Source of the DNA: Muricea muricata
Lineage: Eukaryota > Cnidaria > Anthozoa > Malacalcyonacea > Plexauridae
Assembly (NCBI GenBank): GCA_963855995.1
Contig: OY979718.1
Location: 36,161,059-36,225,058 of the forward strand
Direction of reading: 5' to 3'
DNA: 64,000 nucleotides
Of the stretch, positions 52,869 to 63,096 are shown in pieces. The stretch's first letter is position 1. Every line of letters begins with the position of its first letter. Below the pieces are notes generated by a model, which was not told the origin of the DNA, searched no databases, and saw only the letters and a program-made list of their open reading frames with translations. A program made the translations under genes and the position numbers.

Positions 52869-52882
52869 GAGGAAAGGTGGGA
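52869..52882 (+). other. Gypsy polypurine tract
   Basis: GAGGAAAGGTGGGA directly precedes the 3' LTR, as expected for the plus-strand primer. Confidence 0.75.
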
Positions 52883-53087
52883 TGTTGTAAGAACATAATA
52901 GTATTGGGATATCTAGACATTGTATTATAGTTATGAATATTTGATAAGTCTTTATTCTGTATTATTATGTAAATCATGTAAAATACCCAAAAAGAATAGT
53001 ATAAATACTGGTGTAAACAGCTTTTAGATGTAGTCGGTAAATAATAGTCTAGATGACAGAAAACGTGTATATTGTGAGTTTATAACA
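52883..53087 (+). repeat. Gypsy 3' LTR
   Basis: 205 bp, TGTTGTAAG...TTTATAACA, about five differences from the 5' LTR (roughly 2 percent). Confidence 0.9.
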
Positions 53088-53090
53088 GCT

Positions 53091-53672
53091 ATGTTCGTGG
53101 TATTTCTCACATACCTTATCACTACAATTTTACTCCTATCTAACGATATTCAACTAAATCCTGGGCCTTGTAAAAACTCTGGAAATTCGCCTGAAAGTCG
53201 GACGTTTATCAACGAAAACAAACCTGATGTTATCACTTTATCTGAAACCTGGCTTGACAAAGATATTTTGGGCGAAGAAATTAATATAAACTAATATAAT
53301 TTAGAGCGGAAAGATCGTAACAAAAATGGAGGCGGCACCGCAATTTATATTCAAGAACGTTTACCGTACGAAACAATTGAAGTCAATGATCTAGAAGTTG
53401 TTCTTTGCAGCATTCATCCTTTGTGTTCTCGTCCCATTATTATTGGTAGTGTGTATCGTCCCCCAAGCAATAACTCTTTTAAAAACACTTTTGACGAATT
53501 TATGGACAAAATGGACTTCACAAACGTTAAAGTTAATTTACTGGGCGACTTCAACTACGCCATAAAAACAACTATCGGGCGGGACTTCACAAAGCTAATG
53601 AACGATTTGGGTTATATGCAACTAATAAAAGAAGCCACTTACGTCACAAAAACTTCTTCCAAATCTAATTGA
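53091..53672 (+). pseudogene. LINE N-terminus with 2A-like motif and endonuclease fragment
   Basis: A hydrophobic segment (FVVFLTYLITTILLLS) runs into NDIQLNPGP, matching the 2A-like consensus D-[VI]-E-x-N-P-G-P except for Gln at the Glu position. An apurinic-type endonuclease follows (PDVITLSETWL; IIIGSVYRPPSNNS; VNLLGDFNYAI). The frame is broken by a stop at 53292. After 53672 a further endonuclease fragment (DLIFTNSSHRV; LSLSDHYMIF) is in another frame. Confidence 0.75.
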
Positions 53673-53806
53673 CCTAATTTTTACAAACTCTTCACACCGT
53701 GTCACTCAATCTGGTGCGTTGAATCTATCATTAAGTGATCATTATATGATATTCTGTAACCGTATACTTGCAAGCTACCTAGATCAAAGCCTAAAGTAAT
53801 AAATGT

Positions 53807-54462
53807 TTGCAGCTTCAAAAATGCAATCCAACAGCATTCCAAGACGACCTAAGAAACCTGCCATGGGACATTATTTACTTATTTGACTCGCCTGATGATG
53901 CTTGGTTTGGCATGGAAAAACTACTGGTAGATGTTGGTAATAAACACGCTCCTCTGCGCACCATGCGTGACCGTGGTGATCAACCTCAATGGATGTCCGC
54001 ATAGCAATGAAAACTCGCGATTATTTGAAACATAAAGCTTCTAAGGATCAACTTAAAAAGAATTGGAATGATTATAAACTGCAAAGAAATAAAGTTACTA
54101 AATTGATAGACGAGGCAAAACGTACATACTACAATAATTTATTGACCGAAAACGCTAACGATACAAGCAAATTTTTTGCCAGCTTTAAAACGTCATTACC
54201 AAAAAAGGAAAACGTACCTATCCGGGAAATGAAGTTTGGCGAATCCTCTTCAGATAATAAAGGTATAGCTTTAATACTTAACAAATTCGTTTTGTCGGTG
54301 GCAGACTGTCTTAAACCCAAGTCAAGCAGTGTAGAAGAGCAATGTATTTACAGTGGTAACAGTACTACGAAAGCTTCCGTGGATGACTTCAGTTTTACTG
54401 AAATTAGTGTGGATTTTGTCAAAAAGGAGTTACCTTCATTGAAGATAAAAAAGTCATCCTGA
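53807..54462 (+). pseudogene. LINE linker region between endonuclease and RT
   Basis: TAFQDDLRNLPWDIIYLFD, DDAWFGMEKLLVDVGNKHAP then, after a stop at 54002 and frame change, RDYLKHKASKDQLKKNWNDY and SKFFASFKTSLPKKENVP. This layout is usual for CR1/L2-type proteins upstream of RT. Confidence 0.7.
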
Positions 54463-54539
54463 TTAAAAAACATCCACTCACGATTTCTGAAGACTGGTGC
54501 TGACGTTCTTGCAGAGCTCTTAACATACATCTACAACTT

Positions 54540-55190
54540 GTCACTCCGCACTTCGACTGTTCCAAATGCCTGCAAGTCTTCACGGTCACGCAATTACACA
54601 AGTCTGGCTCTTTATCGGATCCTAACAATTTCAGACCTATCGCAGTAGTACCAGCTGTCATGAAAATCCTTGAACGGGCTATACACAAGCAAATCTATAA
54701 ACATCTGACAACACACAGGCTATTATCCACTTATCAGTCTGGTTTTCGACCTGGTCACTCAACTGCAACTTGTCTTTTAGGTGTATCGGACTTCATCATA
54801 AAGAACATGGACAAAGGTTTACTAGATCTCAGCAAGGCCTTCGACCTGATAGACCATACCGTACTTAAAGCGAGACTGAAATCCATCAGCATTCAAGGTT
54901 GCGCTTTTAACTGGTTCGAAGATTTTCTGTCAGGAAGGACTCAAACTGTTTGCATAAACGGTTCTAACTCGGAAGAAATAAGTATGCGCAGAGGAATTCA
55001 ACAAGGGTCTATATAAGGCCCTTTGTTGTTTTTGATTTTCATTAATGATTTACCTAACAGCGCAAAATATTGTAGAATCGTTTCGTACGCTGACGATACT
55101 GCAATCTTCTTTGCACCCAAAGACGTACATATACGATACAAAGTATATCAACAAGACCTTATCTACGAAATGCTCTCGTTGTAAATTGTT
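54540..55190 (+). pseudogene. LINE reverse transcriptase, truncated
   Basis: MKILERAIHKQIYKHLTTH, LLSTYQSGFRPGHSTATCLL, DLSKAFDLIDHTVL, a stop at about 55015 and then GPLLFLIFINDLPNSAKYC and SYADDTAIFF. The YADD active site is present. The coding similarity stops shortly after, before the RT thumb. Confidence 0.85.
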
Positions 55191-55479
55191 CTAAACTAGA
55201 AGGTAAATGTTACTCAACATCCTAAGAACTTCATGATTTCGAGCAACCTTTTTCCTTGCTTTTGCTTTTTGTTCTTGCTTTCTTGTTTTCCTCTCCTTCT
55301 TAGGAAGATACCCCAATGCCATATTACCCCAACTTGTTGTCTAAACTCCGATGTACATAATTACAACACAAGAAGAAAAAAATGACATTCATTAGCACCA
55401 CTGACACACCATGCTTCAACCACTGGAATTAGATCAAGCTTATGAAGGGTTGGGTCTTCTAGCTTAGCCAACAGCTGAT

Positions 55480-56870
55480 CTTCTAGTGGGCTTTGCTGTA
55501 AACAAGATCTCTTAAAAATCTGACTGTGTTAACAACACTGACTAAAGTCTCTCTGCTTTTGCACTTGAGAGACAGAATGTCCCCGAGAAATCAACTAGAC
55601 CAATATTAAAGATTGATGAAATCATCTGTTTATAGCTGACTGATAACATCTTCCCAGCTGATCTTTTCAGCGTTCTCCCAGTCGAAAGCAAGATTTGGTT
55701 TTCGTTTTAGCGTTCTCCACTCGACAAGGATTTTTTCAACTGCGATGTCTTGTTTTGTCAACTGCTGTTATATAAATGCGTACTGATTGATTTTACCTAT
55801 TTCCAGGTGAACCAGTCAGATACTGTACTTTTCACAGGCGAATTCCATTGGATGACACACCTTTCAAAGAAAAAAGTTCAAGATATCCTTCTTCCAACTT
55901 GTCATGTTAAGTAGCGAGTGAAAGCTTGGTTCAGTTCTAAGGGCAATGAGTCGGTGCTGCGCTGTTTAACGCGTTTATCATTACTTTGGTTGCTTCAGAT
56001 AAGTGTTCCTAGTCAGATACAGCAGACTAGGTGAGAACATGGTTGTAATCTACTTTCATATACTTCTGCCAATCGGTACCACGACTGGTATCCTGTTTCA
56101 GCAAATTCAGTTGGTCAACACATTTCCTCTAATGATGAGGTGACCACAGGGATAGGAATACTTCTTGTCTGGGAAAACAGAGAAAATCTTGACATGGAGT
56201 ATCAAAATCATGAATTCAATAAATGCCGTTTGTAGAAGTCTTTTCTCAAAATATTTCTTGGCTTTCTGCGATGCGCTAAAATTCTCATCATTTTCCAAAG
56301 CAGTTAGGCAGTCTTGATGGTAAAGGGACTGTCACGTGGGCTGTCCATCGGGCTCCATCCACTCGACCACATGCTGTTCCATAATTTCTTTTTCCACATT
56401 AACTGCATTGCAAAAGCTGCGTGAACAACGCTTGAGCTTGTGTTAAAAAGATACAACGATTTGAGAAAATCATTTAAATCATTAAATTCTTTGCATATCT
56501 TCTTCAGTGCGTCTTTTATGGATAGTTGCAGCCGATGGGAAATGCACCAGATGTATACCATGAGACAATTGACTTCTTTCGTGAGGAGAGCCTGTATTTT
56601 TTTCCAGAGAGAACACTGCTTCCATCAGAAATACTTCCTACCAGTAAAGGTTGTTTCATAACGGATGTCTCTTGATGGTAGGTGCCTTGGCTAACCGTCT
56701 CTTGGGACAGTTCTCCATCTGAATTTTCAATAGAGTCAACTTCTTCATCTGCGCTACCATCACTATCCGTTGACGGCTCGTGATGGTCTGAAATGTTTTC
56801 AGATTCTGACTTTTTCCCCCATCTCCGTTTGTATACTGAGTTTTCCAACCTCATGTATTCTTAAGACTTT
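55480..56870 (-). pseudogene. Probable hAT-type transposase remnant
   Basis: The minus-strand segment VYIWCISHRLQLSIKDALKK, EFNDLNDFLKSLYLF (56561-56420) resembles the hAT pattern C-x-H-R-L-x-L near the second catalytic region. An upstream acidic frame (56854-56516) and a downstream frame (56298-56107) are in other phases. No inverted repeats recognised. Confidence 0.45.
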
Positions 56871-58352
56871 TAGGACCATCAGTAACTTGACGAGCGTTGG
56901 CTCTGGAGATAAAGATCCTGCAAAATTTGTTTTTATTTGTCAATTCTGAATATCTCACACACAAAACATACAAAATCACCTGTTCATTTTGGCTGCATCT
57001 GTTGCTTCATCCATGTTCATGCTAAAAAAGTAAGCCTTCAAGAAATTCTTGGACAGTTCACCCCCAAAATATTTGCGCAAATTCCACGGCCAAAATGCAT
57101 TCCACTGTTCCGATTCAGATAAGTTTTGCCAACATCTAAACCCTTTACAATGTCAAGTTCACATAAAAAACCGTAGTCTGTCCATGGCTTTCATGTTTCA
57201 AGACAGCAAAAGCATTTCTAAAGGGACGATTAATTAGGGACGATTTGTCTGTTTCACTGAAGGCCATCAAAATTCTATTCCTTCACGGTTCTCCGCTACG
57301 TTCGTTGCAAAATAAACGTTTTGGACGCTTTTTGCATGTGATTCCAGCCGAGGTTTTCCTTAATGAACTGCATCCATATAAAACAATTTGTTTTTACGAG
57401 CTAAGTCACTTAGATTATTCTGCAAATTTGATATTCACTGCAAATGGAACAATATAGTACAATATAGTTTTTTCCATGTCGCATAAACTCATTAGCGCAT
57501 GGAAACTCTTTTTTTCACGAGCACAAACTGTCGCCATCGTTTATTTTGATCGTATTCTTTTATTTTTCTAAGCATAAGTTTTCTTGGTACATAAATTATA
57601 TGTATAGATGGCTTACTAGATTGAGTCAATGTTGTCGAACGACCTTTAGAATTGGTTAGATATCGCTCCATTGTCAATTGAAAAATGATTTTTTACACGA
57701 ATAACAAGACTGTTCGTTTTGTGACTTGTGACAATATGTACGACGATTTCTTAACACGAAGTTCTGCACGGTTCTTACGGTTATAGTGTAATTGTGGGCG
57801 CACTTTTGAGAAAGCAGTAACACACGATTCAAAGTTTCATTGACGAATATTTCAAAGTAAGGAATAGGTAATAGGCACAGTTCAATGTTTCGTGTGCAAA
57901 TGTGTAAAAAAATTTTTTATATATATTTTATTGGAAAACTATCCTTGATATGCGTTATGATTAGAAATGGGTATAAATCTAAAGCTTGTCGGCTTTTTAT
58001 GGCAATCTGCAAAGCAACTTGCCTGCTCGGGCGACCAAGAAAAAACTTTTTCTTGCCCGTTATGAAATTCACTTGTTATGTTACATCACTGCAGTATAAT
58101 AATGCTTACAAGAAAGCAAGAGAAATGAAAATACAATCCAAAACAAAGATCATTTTTGGAAATTAGTATTTAGCATTCATTCGTGCTTATTCCTGGCGTA
58201 AAGATGCAGGTTTTGCATTACAGTTGATCATACCTCTTTAAAAGAGAAAATCAAATATTGTGTACAATTTTTCTTGTTTAGATGTTTGTGTTGTACTAGC
58301 TGCTAATGATCTATAGCTGGCATTCCGTCAAACTGTGGTCTACTGTACCGAC
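56871..58352. other. No gene assigned
   Basis: Mostly AT-rich. A 61-codon minus-strand frame (57492-57677; YVPRKLMLRKIKEYDQNKRW) reads like real protein and might be a more N-terminal piece of the transposase remnant, but I do not recognise it. Confidence 0.35.
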
Positions 58353-58427
58353 ATGGAGGAAACAATAAGAAGTACTCAAGGAAGAAGCCCAATGTCACCC
58401 GTTCTGTCACCTTTGGCCAAAGAAAAG
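58353..58427 (+). CDS. Unidentified gene, exon 1
   Basis: ATG after GTACCGAC; 25 codons; donor GTGTGC, phase 0. Product is Ser/Pro-rich. Confidence 0.55.
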
Positions 58428-60457
58428 GTGTGCAGTAGTGTTTGTATATAATTTCTCTTCTTAATAACTCTTCTGCTTCTAGCTATTAAAGAACAAACAG
58501 ACTTTATAGAAAACCCATTGAATTTGCCAAAACGAAATATCAACGCCTTGAAGAATGACCTTAAAAGCATAACGACGTGCTTGAAAGTCCATAACTGAAT
58601 TGCCACCACTAGTTTTTGATGTGATCGACTCTTAATGCTTCATGATTTTTTCAAATCACTCAATCGGTGAGCAAATTTTATTAACATCCATTGACAGTCG
58701 CTTAGATATCCAGGTGTCTGTATATATATAAAAAAGTTCAGACATGTTTAGAATTAGTTGCCAATATTCTTGCTCTGACTATGTACACATAAAACCAATC
58801 ATATAATAGCGCTATTCGCGACGTTCGTACAATTGCCCCGCAAGTATATAATTATACAAATTTCAACAGCACTCGTCTAGTAATTTACAGTTTTGGAGCC
58901 TATCTAGAACAGTAATATTAGTCAGGGAGGCAGAGGTAATTTTACCTACCTTCTCGAGGGGCAAATCAATTTTGCTCTTAAATTTTCCGTTGGATGCCTA
59001 ATATCACAATTCTGAATGTTGTTTGGCACGATTTATCTTGTGGGCTTCGGTCAACACGTTTTTCTTCAGTTTTATTATAAAACTATGATGTGGTCAAAAA
59101 TAGTATACTTTCAAACTCGCTCATTTGAAAAATAACTTGTATCATATGAAAGCTTATAAAAAACAACATATAAGACATCATTACGGGCACCCTTGTTTTT
59201 CAAGCCGTTTTTGAGTTATTGCGGCTTCAAAATGGAAAAGTCTCCTAAAATGGCGCTAATTTCCTGGGCACTAGTCGGAAAATTAGTTTTCAAACGCTCA
59301 TAACTCAACAAAAATGGGACAAATAAAAGTAAGCATAATAATGTGTTATATGTAATTTTTTATTACCTTTTTGATAACGTAAGTGGTTTTTCCTAGAAAT
59401 AAATCTGAAATTTCGCCTTTCTTGACAATAATATAGTTTTATAGAAAATTTCGGGAAAAACGTGTTGGCTGGAGCCCACACGAAATTTTATCGCGCTCAA
59501 CATGCAAAAATATATTTATTAGACCTGAAGGTACAAACATAAAATGAAATTGCCCCTCAGTATGGTAGGTAACTATATATTTTTGTATCTCTGCCTCCCC
59601 GACTATATCATGCTTCTTCGCTTTCTTTTTTATAGGATGTGCAGAACAGTAAAAACGACTCTTTAACAAGTGTTGACATTCAAGAAATGGAAAAAGTTCG
59701 TCTGTCCTTACAGAGTATGCTTAGATCTTCTGAACACTTTCTTCAAGAAGATAAAGTTTCACCAAAATCAGTGCCTACTCCTGGTTGGTATCGTTTAAAA
59801 CGCTTTTACTTCTCGCCCAATTTAGAAAAATCGCTTTAAATTTGCATTTTTCATTTCGTTCCTTATGCACTTTTGTTGTTCGAAAACGCCACACCAGACT
59901 TGGGTCACGCTTTGTGTCACGTGTGCTGCTCAATTAATGTATTGTACTCACCCTGTTAAGCATTTGGCTATTAGAAAAAATTTCGGATCTGCGTTAAAAA
60001 CAACCACAACAATATCTATGGAACTAAAAAACTTTTTCGGGAGGTAAACAGACCGAAAATCACAATTAAGGTTAACGCAGCTAGGTCATGTGTTGGGTTG
60101 ATTATGAACCAGGGTTTTTGGTTATTCTATAATCAGGAAACTTAAGAAAGGGATAATTTAGTCTAATTGGTACAATATGGTCAATTTGGCCACCTGATCC
60201 GGTTAAGTTAACCACAAACTAGAAATAGTATGTTACTTCAAATAGGGTTGATTATACAACTAGGGTTTACTAAATATTATACTAAAGACTGCATGTAACT
60301 CTTAGAAAAACCAGTAACCTTAGACCTTTGGTGGGTGTTAGGTAACTTCTTTTATTGTGTAGATGAAAAGCGTTACTCCACTCGTGGCGAAGACATCTTC
60401 CCGAACATTACCACGGCCAATCTAATGAGTAGCTATCTTAACACAGACACGAAAGAG
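58353..60457 (+). CDS. Unidentified spliced host gene, first three exons
   Basis: Exons 58353-58427 (25 codons from ATG), 59636-59783 and 60363-60457 join in phases 0, 1 and 0 with GT-AG introns. The predicted N-terminus is polar and Ser/Pro/Lys-rich: EETIRSTQGRSPMSPVLSPL, then an amphipathic helix QEMEKVRLSLQSMLRSSEHF, then RYSTRGEDIFPNITTANLMS and SSYLNTDTKE. No domain that I recognise; the style is that of a cytoskeletal or centrosomal coiled-coil protein, which is only an impression. Further exons should lie beyond 60457. Intron 1 contains the MITE at 58919-59605. Confidence 0.6.
58919..59605. mobile_element. 687-bp MITE, TAGTCAGGGAGGCAGAG ends
   Basis: Left TAGTCAGGGAGGCAGAGGTA, ACCTACCTTCTCGAGGGGC; right GCCCCTCAGTATGGTAGGT, CTCTGCCTCCCCGACTA. 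Interior AT-rich, no gene. Flanking TAT/TAT may be a short duplication. Confidence 0.7.
59636..59783 (+). CDS. Unidentified gene, exon 2
   Basis: Acceptor TTCTTTTTTATAG; 49 codons plus one base; donor GTTGGT. Encodes SKNDSLTSVDIQEMEKVRLS and SEHFLQEDKVSPKSVPTP. Confidence 0.6.
60363..60457 (+). CDS. Unidentified gene, exon 3
   Basis: Acceptor ATTGTGTAG; two bases complete an Asp codon, then 31 codons EKRYSTRGEDIFPNITTANL and onward; donor GTAAAT, phase 0. Confidence 0.6.
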
Positions 60458-60771
60458 GTAAATAAAGAACACAAAGACATTGGTCTTTCTGTGAACACAA
60501 GAATTTCATATTCTTGTGATTTTTTATTCATTTTTCAGTAGGTGCATACTGTATATAACACTTTACACTATGCGTCACACGTGTACAGTACACACAGTAG
60601 TGTATACTTATGTTAGCCGTTCTCAAAGTATAATTTTGTCGATCCGCAAGTTCAGATCTTCATCATAGTCGAGGACCTGCATATGAGTTTGTATGCAATT
60701 CATTTTGGACACTCAGATAATCTCAACTGTTGTAGGATACGTTGACCGTTGCGGTCAACATGGTAACACTA

Positions 60772-61146
60772 GGGACCTTACGATTTATAGGACGGCAACG
60801 CGACGGCAACGGCAAGAAAACACTGTATGATATGTCCTTATAAAGGACACGAGTTTTTTATTATCAATCGTATTAGTGTAAAACATTTTGAAAAGTTGAG
60901 GACTTGAGTTACTGGTTTAGAATGAGTTCTACTAAACCGAATTCGCAATTCCACCGGCTGTATGCAATACGTCGGCGTTGTATGCAGTACGGGAAAATAT
61001 GTGATTTGCCGGTCTAAACAATACGAGAACCGCGTGTCCAATATTCAAATGAATTGTTTGCAACCGTAATTATTCATTTCTTTTCAATTTACTCTTTGTC
61101 TTAAGACGTTGCCGTCGCGTTGTCGTTCTGTAAATCGTAAGGTCCC
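60772..61146. mobile_element. 375-bp MITE, GGGACCTTACGATTTA ends, TA target
   Basis: GGGACCTTACGATTTATAGG, ACGGCAACGCGACGGCAACG on the left; CGTTGCCGTCGCG and TAAATCGTAAGGTCCC on the right; TA on both sides (60770-60771 and 61147-61148). The minus-strand frame at 60838-61041 has no recognisable domain. Confidence 0.75.
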
Positions 61147-61646
61147 TAATGCCCGACCCCGAATCCGGGACGAACTGACCACACTCAAATATGACACCTT
61201 CGACATAGTGCTACCCGCCAAACCATAACAGTTTTACTTTGTCTAAGGTGCTAATATGGTTCAGAGATGGTGCTTTTAGGGATGGCCATTAGGAGGTGTG
61301 ATAGACCTACTGTAAGACTAATATTTCACTTGAAAATGTCCTTACAACATCATGGCGAAATGTCAATTTAGGGCTTAAAGCTTTCAATAAACAGCAGTGG
61401 ACCTACATTACCTTTTTTCCTAAATCTTTTTTATCGAATCATAATTGGTATTTATTTAAGTATATTATAACTATTTTAGTGTAAAATAGTTCAGATTTTG
61501 TGACCGAAATAATAATTTGAAATATAATCAACATTAATAAACGTATGTCGCTACTTTACTCCCCTCTTTATCACTGATATTCGTTAAAATACTTCCAATT
61601 ATGCAACTCAGCTCAGACATAATCGTATTGAAAATATTTTACTCAC
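61147..61646. other. No gene recognised
   Basis: AT-rich sequence between the MITE and the candidate exon; nothing supported. Confidence 0.45.
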
Positions 61647-61709
61647 GTTGTAATCAGGTTTCAAGTCGATTCTAGATAAAACCTGAGCTTTGTCCAAATT
61701 CGCCGCCAT
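61647..61709 (-). CDS. Candidate first coding exon (possibly TEX9)
   Basis: On the minus strand AAAAATGGCGGCGAATTTGG begins an ATG frame of 21 codons, MAANLDKAQVLSRIDLKPDY plus Asn, ending in phase 0 at a strong GTGAGT donor. Phase 0 is what the TEX9 exon at 42738-42880 requires. The ATGGCGGC context is a YY1-like core-promoter/start motif. It would put an intron of nearly 19 kb before the next known exon, so a separate gene is equally possible. Confidence 0.5.
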
Positions 61710-62092
61710 TTTTATAATCCAATATCGGTTGTCAACAATTCGGCCCCGTTGTATTTCCACCCAAGCCAATTCGACTACAATAATAACAAATTTAATTTAT
61801 TTCGTGCAAGTCTCGCGTGGGCAATGTATTTTGCCGGTAACTGGAGCCAGAAGGGGGGGGGGAATGTTTTCACACAGATAGAAAGCACATACAATGCAAT
61901 ATGCTTTCGTTCATTGCGAAAATTTTCACTCCTCCCTGTCACCACTTAAATACATTGGCCAACAGGGGCTTAACTATTTTGCACCAAAATAGTGATAATA
62001 TATTTAAATAAATACCTATTATGTTTCTATAAAAATATTTTGGAAAAAATGTAATGTTGGTCCACTATTATTTATTTGAAGCTCAGCCTTAA

Positions 62093-62517
62093 AGTGCATA
62101 TGACGAAATGTTATTTTTCAGAATCATAGAATACATTGTGCAGTGATTATCACAGTGCAATTTATTTTTCAAAAACATGATGTTAAGGCGACTATTTAAA
62201 CGTTTTGATAAATCACCGTGAGGCAAAACTATCCCATGCATGGGAACGAATTTGCACCAAAATGATTTCATAATGACGTTAGTGGTTTTACCCAGAGTCA
62301 AATTGAGTCAATGAACAGAAAATACATCTCATCAGTGACGTCATTTTGGTGCAATTTCGTTCCCAGTCATAGGACAGGTTTTTTCCCCACGGCCACGTAT
62401 AAAAATGTTCAAATAATTCCCTTGGCATCATGTTTTTTAAAAATAAATTACTCTGCGTAAATCACCGCAGTAAGAAGTCTGTAATTCTAAAATGTAAAAT
62501 TTCGTGACATATGCACT
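62093..62517. mobile_element. 425-bp TTAA-target MITE
   Basis: Ends AGTGCATATGACGAAAT and ATTTCGTGACATATGCACT, TTAA on both sides (62089-62092 and 62518-62521). Inner inverted pair around GGGAACGAATTTGCACCAAA and TTTGGTGCAATTTCGTTCCC. Confidence 0.75.
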
Positions 62518-62540
62518 TTAAATTGACGCTTCACCATGAT

Positions 62541-62971
62541 TGTTGTAAGGACATTTTTTTGTGAAATTGTTAACTTTAATGGAATATACGTATTTATTGA
62601 AGAATATACTTTGAAAATGTAAAAATACATCTTTTGTTCAACATAACAACTTGCAACGAACGTCCGATCACGTGTCCGCCTTCAGCATTACGTAACCTGC
62701 TAATATATATACTAATGTCAACACATGTCCCCATTCATACATACTGATTTCTGTAGGACGTCGACACGTCATGTAAGAACTAGTGTAGGACGTCCATACG
62801 TCATGTAAGAACTATAAAATAGCTGTTGCTATGGCAACAGCAAGAAAGACAGATGATTCAAGATGGCGATGTATGAACACGTTCTTGTCGATTTTTATTG
62901 TTGTTATAAATAAATCCCTTTGATTATTCATCGTAATTCGATTTACTTATGAACTCGGCGTGCGGGCAACA
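62541..62971 (+). repeat. Gypsy 5' LTR with tandem CRE-like repeat
   Basis: About 431 bp, TGTTGTAAGG...GCGGGCAACA, with TG...CA ends and a TGTTG/CAACA inverted terminus. Two copies of a 31-bp unit (TGTAGGACGTC...ACGTCATGTAAGAACTA) at 62753-62813 each hold an ACGTCA core and stand just before a TATAAAA box at 62813. AATAAA lies near 62909. Confidence 0.75.
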
Positions 62972-62974
62972 ATT

Positions 62975-62990
62975 TGGAGGTCCCACCGAG
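62975..62990 (+). promoter_or_regulatory. Probable primer-binding site
   Basis: TGGAGGTCCCACCGAG begins three bases after the LTR; complementary to a tRNA 3' end including CCA. tRNA not identified. Confidence 0.65.
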
Positions 62991-63096
62991 ACGTTTATTG
63001 ATAAATAAAGTTAAAAGATACGAGGAAAAAGGTATGATTTTAATGCGGTCTCTGCTGAATTCTTAAAATTGATACGTTACGTATTTGGACTTTAAA

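Larger units (their letters stand above)
47751..53087 (+). mobile_element. Ty3/gypsy LTR retrotransposon with nested insertion
   Basis: 205-bp LTRs at 47751-47955 and 52883-53087, differing at about five positions; target duplication GCTAT (47746-47750 and 53088-53092). Interior has gag, zinc knuckle, protease, RT, RNase H and integrase in gypsy order, with several stops and shifts. It carries the CCGGAG-rich element at 49577-50284 inside RT. Confidence 0.9.
47707..55190 (+). mobile_element. CR1/L2-like LINE split by a gypsy element
   Basis: The LINE frame starts at an ATG at 47707, is interrupted after 44 bases by the gypsy element (47751-53087) and resumes in frame at 53088. Downstream are endonuclease-type and reverse-transcriptase segments in several frames. 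It ends soon after the YADD box, so the 3' part of the RT and the LINE tail are missing. The 5' boundary above 47707 is not resolved. Confidence 0.75.
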
